From Atopostipes sp964624875 (GTDB lineage Bacteria > Bacillota > Bacilli > Lactobacillales > Carnobacteriaceae_A), in contig CAZUZA010000006.1 in NCBI GenBank assembly GCA_964624875.1, positions 1 through 41,007 of the forward strand: a stretch of 41,007 bases of DNA, given 5' to 3'. The stretch's first letter is position 1, and every line of letters starts with the position of its first letter. The notes under the pieces were generated by a model, which did no database searches, had not been told where the DNA came from, and saw only the letters and a list, made by a program, of their open reading frames with translations. This document shows, piece after piece, positions 1 through 7,765 of this stretch. A program made the translations under genes and the position numbers.

Positions 1-53
1 ACGTCAATTTTTATGTCGTTCAATATACTAAAAAATTTATCTTCCTTTGTCAT
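1..53 (-). CDS. N-terminal fragment of probable anti-sigma factor (partial)
   Basis: An ATG at 51-53 opens a frame that runs off the window edge and gives MTKEDKFFSILNDIKID. It begins 14 bases inside the 3' end of the sigma factor gene, so the two overlap by 17 bp and are probably translationally coupled. A short acidic N-terminus of this kind directly after an ECF sigma gene is typical of DUF4179-like anti-sigma factors. Only 17 codons are visible, so the identification rests mainly on context. Confidence 0.5.
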   Translation of the reverse strand, partial: MTKEDKFFSILNDIKID

Positions 54-606
54 GTGCTTCTCCTCCTTCTCTAGCGAAAAAATCTCTAATTTTCTTTTTT
101 CCTCGTGAAATGCGACTGTACAAAGCACCTGGTGTCAATTCATTTCTTTTTGCGACGGTTTCGGTATCGTCCGTTGAAATAAAATAGTCTTTAAAAAGGA
201 TTTTATCTTGTTCACTGAGTGGCTCTAATAATTGATCTAATTGAATTTCCCATAGTTCCTGCTGAAAAACATTATCGTGGTGGGCATAAGATTCTTCGTG
301 CTTTTCTTCTTCCCAAGACAAGTTCTGTATTTCATTTTGGTATTTCTTTAAATAATTAATGGCGCGATATTTTGCGATGACACAAATCCAATTTTTGAAA
401 CTTGATTTGGCTGCATCGTATTGTTCAATATTATTCCAGATGGCTAATAACACATCGTTCAAACATTCCTCTTGATACTGTGGTAAGTATGCCATTGTCT
501 TTTGAATGATTGATTTTAATAAGCCGGTATATTTATCGATTAATTGCTTTAGACCGGCTTCATTCCTTCGTTTTATTTGAGCAATCATCCACTGATCGTT
601 ATCCAT
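37..606 (-). CDS. ECF-type RNA polymerase sigma factor
   Basis: This sigma-70 family protein of about 189 residues should direct RNA polymerase to a small regulon. Region 2 is visible around DVLLAIWNNIEQYD...FKNWICVIAKYRAINYLKK. Region 4 is a C-terminal helix-turn-helix around TETVAKRNELTPGALYSRISRG followed by a basic KKKIRDF helix. The frame stays open upstream to a GTG at 633, but GGAGGG at 614-619 sits 7 bases before the ATG at 604-606 (4 bases before the ATG at 607-609), so I prefer 606. It overlaps the probable anti-sigma gene downstream. What it responds to cannot be read from the sequence. Confidence 0.88.
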   Translation of the reverse strand: MDNDQWMIAQIKRRNEAGLKQLIDKYTGLLKSIIQKTMAYLPQYQEECLNDVLLAIWNNIEQYDAAKSSFKNWICVIAKYRAINYLKKYQNEIQNLSWEEEKHEESYAHHDNVFQQELWEIQLDQLLEPLSEQDKILFKDYFISTDDTETVAKRNELTPGALYSRISRGKKKIRDFFAREGGEAHDKGR

Positions 607-681
607 CATTTCACCCTCCATTCCCTGCTTCACTTATATATACAAGAATCATGACTCATTTCTGTCACTTTTTCAAAAAAA

Positions 682-710
682 TATTAAATAATTGCTCGAT
701 TCTTTGACAA
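682..710 (-). promoter_or_regulatory. Candidate promoter of the sigma factor gene
   Basis: Read on the minus strand, TTGTCA (705-710) and TTAATA (682-687) are separated by 17 bases. The -10 element is a weak match. An alternative is autoregulation from a non-housekeeping promoter nearer the gene. Confidence 0.3.
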
Positions 711-715
711 TACAA

Positions 716-746
716 AAGAGCCTATAGCATCTCACTATAGACTCTT
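716..746 (-). terminator. Rho-independent terminator after the ABC exporter operon
   Basis: AAGAG-CTATAG pairs with CTATAG-CTCTT around a 7-base loop with one internal mismatch. On the minus strand it is followed by TTTTGTATT. Confidence 0.75.
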
Positions 747-760
747 CTAAACTTATTCTA

Positions 761-2509
761 TTAAACGACTTCAGCTGTGCGTGCGACTTGCATTTGATAA
801 TACAATTCTTCATTTTTCATTAAATCGTGATGATCACCTTGTTCGACTACTTGGCCGTCTTGCATGACTAAAATTAAGTCTGAATCTTGAATCGTTGATA
901 AACGATGGGCAATAATAAAACTTGTGCGGCCTACCATCAACTCGTGGAAAGCATCTTGAATCAAGACTTCCGTACGTGTATCAATCGAAGAAGTCGCTTC
1001 ATCTAAAATTAAGACGTTTGGTACTTCTACAAAAATTCGCGCAATCGATAAGAGTTGTTGCTCTCCTTTAGACAACGTCAAGCCTCCGTCATTCAACTTC
1101 GTGTCATATCCATTTGGTAAAGCTTCAATAAATTTATGGGCATGCGCAGATTTGGCTGCTGCGATCACTGTTTCACGACTTGCATCTGGGTAACCATAAG
1201 CAATATTGTCATGAACCGTACCCGATTTTAACCAGACATCTTGTAGCACCATTCCTAGTTGCTCTCTTAAAGAAGCACGTGTGTACTCTGTAATCGGTGC
1301 ATCATCTAAGGTAATTTGACCAGCATCTGTTTCGTAGAAACGCATAATTAAGTTAATCATGGTCGATTTACCAGCTCCCGTCGGTCCTACGATGGCGACT
1401 TTCATGCCGGGTTTGACATCGACATTTAAATCTTTTATCAATGGTGATTCTGGTACATAAGCAAAGTCGACATCTTCAAAGGTAACTTCGCCCTTTATTT
1501 CACCCGTATCATAGATCTTTGTGCCTGTTTCTTCTTCCACTGGCCCATCCAAAATCGCAAATAGGCGGTTCGCTGAAGCCAAGGCACTTTGCAGTTCGGC
1601 AAGCACGTTTGAAATATCGTTAAATGGCTTCGTGTATTCGCGGGCATAGTTTAGGAAAACCGTAAGCCCCCCGACAGATAAGCCACCATTCACAATCAAG
1701 ACGGCTCCCATAAACGTTACGCCTCCATAAATCAGTGCGTTAATAAAACGCGTGGTCGGATTCACCGTTGACGAAATAAAGGTCGCTGTTTCGGCATACT
1801 GGCTATAGCGTTCATTTAGTTCGTCGAATTGGCCTTCCTTGCTTTCTTGAATATTAAAGAGTGTGATAATCTCATTTTGCGTGACACTTTCTTCGACAAT
1901 TTCAGATAAATCGCCCCGCAAACGTACACTCATCGTAAATTCTTCGAAACTCTTCTTGGCAATAAATTGCGAGACAAAGAGTGAAATCGGCGTCAGAATA
2001 GCAACAACAGCCATCATAGTAGCGTTAATACGGAACATCATAACCAGAGTGAATAAGATGGTAAGTACTCCAATTAAAAACTGTTGGAAAACTAAAAGCA
2101 AGCCATCATTTAGCTGTTCACTATCTGTAGTTAGACGACTGACTAAGTCTCCCGTTCCTTGTCGATCAATATAACTTAATGGCATGGTATGAATTTTATC
2201 TAAAGCTTGCTGTCTTAAATCTTCGGTTAATTCATAAGCGATTTTTTGGTAAATTAAGGGTAAGACCCATTGTACGCCGGTATTGATGACAACAACGATC
2301 ACCATCTGAATTAAGAGTTCATATAAGGCGTCAAAGTTCACTTGCCCCGCACCAACAATCACATCAACTGCGCGTCCAATTAAGATAGGCAGATAAACGG
2401 TTAAGCCGACTTGTACAAGTGACAGAATAAATATCAGCACTAACAAGAGTGTTTTACCAGAAAGTAGGCGAATTAAACGCATTAGAGCATCTTTTCGATT
2501 CATTTGCAT
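761..2509 (-). CDS. Heterodimeric ABC exporter, catalytic half (membrane + ATPase)
   Basis: This 582-residue half-transporter has an N-terminal six-helix type IV exporter membrane domain (about 1-320) and a C-terminal nucleotide-binding domain. Walker A is GPTGAGKST, Walker B is VLILDEATSS with the catalytic glutamate present, and the switch histidine is present in IIAHRLST. The signature is LSKGEQQ instead of LSGGQ. This pairs with the partner's degenerate Walker B, the arrangement known for LmrCD and TM287/288. The ATG directly follows the partner's stop codon, and AAGGAGG lies 8 bases upstream, so the two are translationally coupled. The likely role is export of drugs, lipids or peptides; the substrate is unknown. 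Confidence 0.93.
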   Translation of the reverse strand: MQMNRKDALMRLIRLLSGKTLLLVLIFILSLVQVGLTVYLPILIGRAVDVIVGAGQVNFDALYELLIQMVIVVVINTGVQWVLPLIYQKIAYELTEDLRQQALDKIHTMPLSYIDRQGTGDLVSRLTTDSEQLNDGLLLVFQQFLIGVLTILFTLVMMFRINATMMAVVAILTPISLFVSQFIAKKSFEEFTMSVRLRGDLSEIVEESVTQNEIITLFNIQESKEGQFDELNERYSQYAETATFISSTVNPTTRFINALIYGGVTFMGAVLIVNGGLSVGGLTVFLNYAREYTKPFNDISNVLAELQSALASANRLFAILDGPVEEETGTKIYDTGEIKGEVTFEDVDFAYVPESPLIKDLNVDVKPGMKVAIVGPTGAGKSTMINLIMRFYETDAGQITLDDAPITEYTRASLREQLGMVLQDVWLKSGTVHDNIAYGYPDASRETVIAAAKSAHAHKFIEALPNGYDTKLNDGGLTLSKGEQQLLSIARIFVEVPNVLILDEATSSIDTRTEVLIQDAFHELMVGRTSFIIAHRLSTIQDSDLILVMQDGQVVEQGDHHDLMKNEELYYQMQVARTAEVV

Positions 2510-4264
2510 TTACTCCACCTCCTTGACTAATTGTGAGTTGTAAATTTCTTGATACACTTGGTTCGTTTCTAATAATTCTTCATGTGTGCCTAGACCCACT
2601 TGATCACCAGCATCCAACACAAGAATATTATCCGCGTTTTCTAAACTGCGCGTTCGTTGTGACACCATAATTAAAGCACGATGACTATATTTTTTAGCCA
2701 ATGCATTTAGTAAATTCGCTTCCGTCAAATAGTCTAAAGCAGATGTTGCATCATCAAATATGAGTACATCACTTGGCTTTAATAAGGCACGAGCAATCGT
2801 TAAACGCTGTCGTTGTCCACCTGAGAAGTTGCGTCCAAATGCAGACACGGGTGCGTCCAAGCCTTTTTCTAAAGATTTAACAAAATCTTTCGCTTGAGCG
2901 TCTTCAATTGCTGTCCACATTTCATCATCCGTGGCATCCGCTTTTCCGACTAATAAGTTCGAGCGAATCGTCCCTTTGAATAAAGCGACTTTCCCGGAAA
3001 CAACACTGATACGTTCGCGTAATTCAGTTCGTGAGTCAACATTAAAGGTATTCGGATTGTAGATAATTTCACCAGCCGTGGGTAAATAAATGTTGCCGAT
3101 TAAATGTAAGATCGTTGATTTACCGGAACCTGTTCCTCCGATTATTCCGAACGTTTCGCCTTTGTTGACTGTGAAATGAATATCGTTTAGGACGTTTCTT
3201 TCAGAGGTCGGATATTGGAAATCCACATGGTTAAAAGCAAAGGCCAGCTCTTCTTGGATAGCAAACTCTGCCACTTCTTTTTGTGCTGGTTCCGAGACAA
3301 TCACATCAATCGTGTTATCTTCGGATTCATAATTTAAGACTTTTTCAATACGCTTCGCACTCACCCAAGCACGGTTTAGACGAATCGTTTGGTTCACTAA
3401 TTTCGCTAATTCCACTAAAATCGCCAGTAAGTAGTTTACTAGTGCGACAATTTCACCTTGCGTAAGTGTGCCTTCATAGACAAACTCTGAACCGCGCCAA
3501 ATCAATAGAATTAAAACTAAGTTCACCGTGATAAAGGTTAAAGGTGACGTTAAAATTGCGATGGAGCCGGTCTTCTTTTGCTTGACTGTTAGTTCCTTAT
3601 TAATAGCTTTAAATTCTTCGCGCTCTCTTTTTTCCTGGTTGAACGCACGGATGACGCGAATCCCCTGCATTTGTTCACGAGTATGGGTCACGAGGCTATC
3701 AAATTTATCGCGAATGTCATTTTGATATGGCGTCGTCACATAAATAATCCCGATTAAAACAACCGTTAAAATGACAATCAAGGCCACAAAATAGTTGGTC
3801 GTGCGCCCATCAATTTGCATCGCCATAAATAAGGATCCAAACACAATAAAAGGTGAGCGTAAAAAGAGTCTAAAAAACAAATTTAGACCTCCCTGTATTT
3901 GAAACGTATCGCTCGTTATGTAATTAACCAAACTACCTGGGGTAAAGCGATCCACCGCAGATTGACTCAATGATAATGTTTTTTTGTATAGATCACTCGT
4001 CAGATTTTTGGTATACCCAATTGCTGCTCGAGCTGAGAAAAATTGTGAGGTAATAGAAAAAACTAAACTGACAATGGCGACAAGAAACATCATTCCGACA
4101 TATTTCAAGAGCTCCCCACGATCTCCAGTCGGAATCACATGGTCAATAATTTGCACAACAATTAAGGGGACCGTTAATTCTAGTAATGCTTCTGCTAACT
4201 TACCTAAGGGCGCCAATACGCTCATAAAGCGATAGCCCTTAAAGTACTTCAGTAATGTCTTCAT
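2510..4264 (-). CDS. Heterodimeric ABC exporter, degenerate-site half (membrane + ATPase)
   Basis: This 584-residue half-transporter is the first gene of the exporter operon. Its membrane domain spans about residues 1-310. The ATPase domain has Walker A GGTGSGKST, a canonical signature FSGGQRQRL, but Walker B LIFDDATSAL with Asp in place of the catalytic Glu. The switch histidine is replaced by Gln (MVSQRTRSL). Its own ATP site is therefore expected to be hydrolysis-deficient, while its canonical signature completes the active site of the second half. AGGAG precedes the ATG by a normal distance. Export specificity cannot be told from sequence. Confidence 0.93.
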   Translation of the reverse strand: MKTLLKYFKGYRFMSVLAPLGKLAEALLELTVPLIVVQIIDHVIPTGDRGELLKYVGMMFLVAIVSLVFSITSQFFSARAAIGYTKNLTSDLYKKTLSLSQSAVDRFTPGSLVNYITSDTFQIQGGLNLFFRLFLRSPFIVFGSLFMAMQIDGRTTNYFVALIVILTVVLIGIIYVTTPYQNDIRDKFDSLVTHTREQMQGIRVIRAFNQEKREREEFKAINKELTVKQKKTGSIAILTSPLTFITVNLVLILLIWRGSEFVYEGTLTQGEIVALVNYLLAILVELAKLVNQTIRLNRAWVSAKRIEKVLNYESEDNTIDVIVSEPAQKEVAEFAIQEELAFAFNHVDFQYPTSERNVLNDIHFTVNKGETFGIIGGTGSGKSTILHLIGNIYLPTAGEIIYNPNTFNVDSRTELRERISVVSGKVALFKGTIRSNLLVGKADATDDEMWTAIEDAQAKDFVKSLEKGLDAPVSAFGRNFSGGQRQRLTIARALLKPSDVLIFDDATSALDYLTEANLLNALAKKYSHRALIMVSQRTRSLENADNILVLDAGDQVGLGTHEELLETNQVYQEIYNSQLVKEVE

Positions 4265-4296
4265 TCAACTGCTCCTACTCTATTTCTGGTTCATTC

Positions 4297-4305
4297 ATCA
4301 TACCA
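4297..4305 (-). promoter_or_regulatory. Extended -10 promoter element for the ABC exporter operon
   Basis: TGGTATGAT on the minus strand matches an extended -10 (TGnTATAAT), about 33 bases before the start codon. No convincing -35 is seen. Confidence 0.4.
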
Positions 4306-4318
4306 TAATCACAATGTG

Positions 4319-4346
4319 TTGAAAAATCTATCCAACTAGATATACT
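4319..4346 (+). promoter_or_regulatory. Promoter of the NTF2-like gene
   Basis: TTGAAA (4319-4324), a 16-base spacer and TATACT (4341-4346) form a good sigma-A promoter, about 34 bases before the plus-strand ATG. It is divergent from the ABC exporter promoter. Confidence 0.65.
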
Positions 4347-4379
4347 TGAAACATAAGCAACAAAAAAGGAGGTCAAATA

Positions 4380-4721
4380 ATGAAATGGCACATACTGGAA
4401 GACTGTAGCAACTCGCCTAAAAACAAGATGCTCGTGGACTGGACCGTCGCCTTAGTTGAATCGAACGAACCCATGCCCTTTGTGACTGATGATTCCCTGC
4501 TCACATTCAAAGGCGAAGAAACACTTCTCAAAGATTTCAACATCCTTGGTGAAATGGAGGAAATAGCTTTAGAAAAGGCTATTACCCACGGTAGGGATGG
4601 TGCACTTTTAGGGTCAGTTATCCGTGATGGCAAGACCTATCCTTTTGTTTTATTTTTCGAATTTTCTTTAGGTAAACAGCCAAAGATTAAAACCCTCAAG
4701 TGTATTGTAGAGACGATTTAA
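4380..4721 (+). CDS. NTF2/SnoaL-like hypothetical protein
   Basis: This 113-residue soluble protein has no signal or membrane segment. The N-terminus DCSNSPKNKMLVDWTVAL, then FVTDD..LLTFKGEE, and a late beta-rich stretch (YPFVLFFEFS, PKIKTLKCIVE) recall small NTF2-like fold proteins. That family assignment is an impression. AAGGAGG lies 7 bases before the ATG and a clear promoter precedes it. It is transcribed alone and ends at a bidirectional terminator shared with gor. Function unknown. Confidence 0.75.
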   Translation: MKWHILEDCSNSPKNKMLVDWTVALVESNEPMPFVTDDSLLTFKGEETLLKDFNILGEMEEIALEKAITHGRDGALLGSVIRDGKTYPFVLFFEFSLGKQPKIKTLKCIVETI

Positions 4722-4780
4722 GAGGTTAATTGGTCTATAAAAAGATGAAGAGTTTGCTTGTAAACCAGGCTTCAGACGAC

Positions 4781-4812
4781 AAAAAGGCTCCCTATCGCTA
4801 GGAAGCCTTTTT
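4781..4812. terminator. Bidirectional terminator between the NTF2-like gene and gor
   Basis: AAAAAGGCT and AGCCTTTTT pair perfectly, with an inner CCTA/TAGG stem. A run of T follows on both strands, so it can serve both convergent genes. Confidence 0.9.
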
Positions 4813-4824
4813 GATTCTACTTAA

Positions 4825-6183
4825 TTAACGCATCGTTACAAATTCTTCTGCAGCTGTTGGGTGAATCGCAACTGTGTCATCAAAATCAGCTTTTGTTGCA
4901 CCCATTTTCACAGCAACTCCGTATCCTTGCAGCATTTCATCCATGCCTGCTCCGATACCATGCACACCAACGATTTTCTCGTCATCGCCAGCACATACTA
5001 ATTTCATGTACGCACGCTCACGGTGATCTGTAATCGAACTATGCATAGAAGTGAAGTTTGCTGTATAAACTTTCACTTGGTCTTTTCCATGTTTCTTAAT
5101 CGCTTCATCTTCCGTAATACCTACTGTACCAATTGGCGGCTCAGTAAAGACAACGGACGGAACATTTTCATAAACTAAATGAGAATCTGGTTTGTTGTTG
5201 AATAAGCGTTCTGATAAACGACGACCTGCTGCAATTGCGACAGGAGTCAGACTGATTTTACCAATCACGTCTCCAACTGAATAAACATTTTCAACCGATG
5301 TGTTTTGGTATTTGTCCACTTCGATGAAGCCACGCTCATCTAAGTTCACGCCAATTTCTTCTAGACCGATACCTTCAACGTTTGGCGCACGGCCTGTAGC
5401 CCATAAGACTAAGTTTGTTTCGTGTGTTGAGCCGTCTTCAAAGTGAAGCACGTATTTGTCGCCTTTTTTCTCTACTTCTTTAACAGAAGCACTTGTATGA
5501 ATCGTGTCGGCATGTCCCTCACGCGCAATTAATTCGTTATAGCCATCGCGAATCACAGGGTCAAATGTTGCTAATACGGAGGATAAGAATTCAAATAAAT
5601 GAACGTCTACACCAAATGTACGTAGTAGGCCACTGATTTCAACACCAATGTAGCCACCACCAATAACGGCAACACTTTCTGGTAATTCTTCTAATTCAAA
5701 GAATCCATCTGAGTCAATTCCGTGCTCAGCACCTGGAATATTTAGACGTTTTGGACGTCCACCCGTTGCGATTAAAATATGGTCTGCTGTATATTGCTCG
5801 CCATCCACTTCAACCGTATTTTTGTCAACAAATTTTGCATAGCCTTTAATGACTTCTACCTTATTATTGTCTAGTCCACGTTGGTAAGCCGTGTGTAAGA
5901 AGTTAATATAGTTGTCACGGTTATCTTTCAACGTTTTAAAGTTTAGTGTTGGTTTCTCAGAAAATTCGACACCGTAACCTTCAGAATACTTATCGATATC
6001 GCCAACCATTTTCGCTGCATACCACATCACTTTTTTAGGCACACAACCTAAGTTTACACATGTTCCACCTAAATCACTTGCTTCAATTAAACCTACTTTT
6101 GCTCCATGTTCTCCAGCACGGTTTGCAGATGCGATTCCACCGCTTCCGCCACCAATTACGAGATAATCAAAATGTTTTGTCAT
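4825..6183 (-). CDS. gor: Glutathione-disulfide reductase
   Basis: This 452-residue flavoprotein disulfide reductase has an N-terminal FAD motif (GGGSGGIASANRA), the redox-active pair C42/C47 in GGTCVNLGCVPKK, an NAD(P)H-binding motif VIGGGYIGVE, and the C-terminal HPTAAEEFVTMR carrying the catalytic His-Glu. Length and the LGCVPKK signature favour glutathione reductase over dihydrolipoamide or mercuric reductase. It would keep glutathione reduced with NADPH in the cytoplasm. The gene starts 9 bases after the GT8 glycosyltransferase stop, with GAAGGA before the ATG, so the two are probably co-transcribed. Confidence 0.93.
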   Translation of the reverse strand: MTKHFDYLVIGGGSGGIASANRAGEHGAKVGLIEASDLGGTCVNLGCVPKKVMWYAAKMVGDIDKYSEGYGVEFSEKPTLNFKTLKDNRDNYINFLHTAYQRGLDNNKVEVIKGYAKFVDKNTVEVDGEQYTADHILIATGGRPKRLNIPGAEHGIDSDGFFELEELPESVAVIGGGYIGVEISGLLRTFGVDVHLFEFLSSVLATFDPVIRDGYNELIAREGHADTIHTSASVKEVEKKGDKYVLHFEDGSTHETNLVLWATGRAPNVEGIGLEEIGVNLDERGFIEVDKYQNTSVENVYSVGDVIGKISLTPVAIAAGRRLSERLFNNKPDSHLVYENVPSVVFTEPPIGTVGITEDEAIKKHGKDQVKVYTANFTSMHSSITDHRERAYMKLVCAGDDEKIVGVHGIGAGMDEMLQGYGVAVKMGATKADFDDTVAIHPTAAEEFVTMR

Positions 6184-6192
6184 TTTTTTCCT

Positions 6193-7035
6193 TCACGTCC
6201 TCTTCTTGTATTCCATTTTCAGTAAATCTTCATAAAAAAAATAATAATACCCTAAATCATTTTTATACTTCTTTTTTTCCAGCCAAGGTTTATGCTTCCC
6301 CGAATAATGGATAAAAACAACCTGCTCTTCCACCCATTTTTTATTGTACGTTTCTGGCTTCAAGATTTTAAAAATCTGATAGAGTCTAGGATCACAATTA
6401 AAATATTCCCAGTTACTCGATTTCACTTCATCCGTATACAGATAATTAAATATATCCTGATCGGGTAAAATCAAAACAGCTTTATTTTTTACAACAGCGG
6501 CAACAATCTCCTCGGGATTGCGCTCTTTTCGAAGTTTCTCAATATTCATCAAGACAACACCCGTATTAAAATAATATTCTGCATCTCTTGTGCCAAGACG
6601 CAAGTTATTAATCGGTTGAATAATTTTTGTTTTGACTTCATAATCCATCGCCACAAATAAATTGTCTTCGAAGTCGATGTTGTAAAAACGTTCAATAGGG
6701 TTTAAGTTGATAATGTCGGGGTCTATATATAATGCACGATCAACATGATTAGGAAGCACGTATGGAGCGAATAACCACAGATACATTTCAATCGTATAGT
6801 AACGATTAATCGTAATATCCGAATTTTCTGCAAAAAAATGTTTGCAATTAATTGGATGAAAATGATACGGATACCCTTTCACCACATCTTCAAGCTCTAT
6901 TAAGTGTTCCTTATTCATTCCATTATGCAAAAAATAGAGATGGATGACTTCATCAGGATTATTCAAAAACACCGAATGAAGCAACACTTTAAAAGGGCCA
7001 AAATAGCCTTCATCAAATGTAAAAATAAGATTCAT
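6193..7035 (-). CDS. GT8-family glycosyltransferase
   Basis: A 280-residue family 8 glycosyltransferase. The N-terminus MNLIFTFDEGYFGPFKVLLH is the usual nucleotide-sugar binding strand. ALYIDPDIINL carries the metal-binding DxD, and EYYFNTGVVLMN is the family acceptor-side motif. The C-terminal FIHYSGKHKPW contains the conserved His and the HYxGxxKPW metal-binding signature. Likely donors are UDP-glucose or UDP-galactose, and the product is probably a cell-surface glycan. The frame is open upstream to 7143, but the ATG at 7033-7035 has a GGGGAGGGG ribosome site. It is followed after 9 bases by gor, with no terminator between. Confidence 0.88.
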   Translation of the reverse strand: MNLIFTFDEGYFGPFKVLLHSVFLNNPDEVIHLYFLHNGMNKEHLIELEDVVKGYPYHFHPINCKHFFAENSDITINRYYTIEMYLWLFAPYVLPNHVDRALYIDPDIINLNPIERFYNIDFEDNLFVAMDYEVKTKIIQPINNLRLGTRDAEYYFNTGVVLMNIEKLRKERNPEEIVAAVVKNKAVLILPDQDIFNYLYTDEVKSSNWEYFNCDPRLYQIFKILKPETYNKKWVEEQVVFIHYSGKHKPWLEKKKYKNDLGYYYFFYEDLLKMEYKKRT

Positions 7036-7066
7036 AGCCTGCCCCTCCCCTAGTTTTATTACTTTC

Positions 7067-7100
7067 ATTATACCCACTAAAAATGTGTAAGTACATTTTT
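7067..7100 (-). promoter_or_regulatory. Promoter and palindromic operator candidate for GT8-gor
   Basis: A perfect TATAAT (minus strand, 7067-7072) lies 32 bases before the GT8 start. Just upstream, AAAAATGT and ACATTTTT (7079-7086 and 7093-7100) form an 8-bp perfect inverted repeat around GTAAGT, over the -35 region. A repressor site is plausible; a weak hairpin is the alternative. Confidence 0.5.
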
Positions 7101-7119
7101 TTGTTTTAAGCAAGAAAGT

Positions 7120-7149
7120 AGCCGAAAACTTATCCCTAAGCAATCGGCT
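7120..7149 (-). terminator. Terminator after the ytoQ-like gene
   Basis: AGCCGA/TCGGCT with an inner CTTA-GGGA-TAAG hairpin. The T-run on the minus strand is poor, so termination may be leaky into GT8-gor. Confidence 0.55.
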
Positions 7150-7157
7150 TCTCTTTT

Positions 7158-7598
7158 TTATTTAATAACGTACTCTAAAACATCAACAGCTTGATCCATT
7201 GTCGAAACCGTCACGTTCGCTTTGTTCGATAATTCTTTCATCGCATGAATTAAACCTTCTGGTCGAATAATAATTAGTGGTTTATTTTTATTAATCGCTG
7301 TCGTCGCATCCATTGCCGTATTCCACTGACGGTATTTGTCGCCAAATAGAGCCACTACAATATCCGCACGTTCCATTAATACGTTCGTACGGAAATTATT
7401 CACAGCTGAAGCTGCTTCATCACGATAGTAATCGCCCGGCTGTTCACCTAAAATATTTTCACCAATTGCATCTGATAAATCGTGATCTGTTTGTGGGTAC
7501 ACAAACTCAAAAGGTAAATCTCGTTTTTCAACTTCTGCTATTAATTCCTCACGCCAGTCTCCATGCACATGACCTGCTAAATAAACTACAAATTTCAT
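7158..7598 (-). CDS. ytoQ: YtoQ family protein
   Basis: This 146-residue cytoplasmic protein has the YtoQ features MKFVVYLAGHVHGDWREELI, then ERADIVVALFGDKYRQWNTAMDA, and a C-terminal KPLIIIRP segment. The family has a nucleoside 2-deoxyribosyltransferase-like fold and no firmly established activity. The ATG at 7596-7598 is chosen over an upstream in-frame ATG at 7637 because AAGGAGA lies 6 bases before it and the family begins at MKFVVYLAG. It has its own strong promoter and is divergent from the MocR-type regulator. Confidence 0.88.
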   Translation of the reverse strand: MKFVVYLAGHVHGDWREELIAEVEKRDLPFEFVYPQTDHDLSDAIGENILGEQPGDYYRDEAASAVNNFRTNVLMERADIVVALFGDKYRQWNTAMDATTAINKNKPLIIIRPEGLIHAMKELSNKANVTVSTMDQAVDVLEYVIK

Positions 7599-7635
7599 GA
7601 AATTCTCCTTCTTTTTCAGTCTTTTCTTCCTATTC

Positions 7636-7663
7636 ATTATATAGGTCAGCCAGAATTATTCAA
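7636..7663 (-). promoter_or_regulatory. Promoter of ytoQ
   Basis: TTGAAT (7658-7663) and TATAAT (7636-7641) on the minus strand with a 16-base spacer, a strong sigma-A match. Confidence 0.75.
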
Positions 7664-7677
7664 ATCTTGCCCCTTAT

Positions 7678-7751
7678 TACCAAAACACATGACAATTCTC
7701 GAAAATCTGGTACCATTAGAGACGACAATATGGAACAATAAAGAATACCAG
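7678..7751 (+). promoter_or_regulatory. Promoter and TACCA-repeat operator candidate of the MocR-type gene
   Basis: ATGACA (7689-7694), 16 bases and TACCAT (7711-7716) give a moderate promoter. TACCA occurs three times in direct orientation, at 7678, 7711 and 7747, with start-to-start distances of 33 and 36 bp. ATCTGGTA (7705-7712) and TACCAGAT (7747-7754) are also perfect inverted copies. B. subtilis GabR, a MocR relative, binds spaced ATACCA direct repeats, so autoregulation is plausible. Confidence 0.5.
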
Positions 7752-7765
7752 ATAGGAGGCTAATT

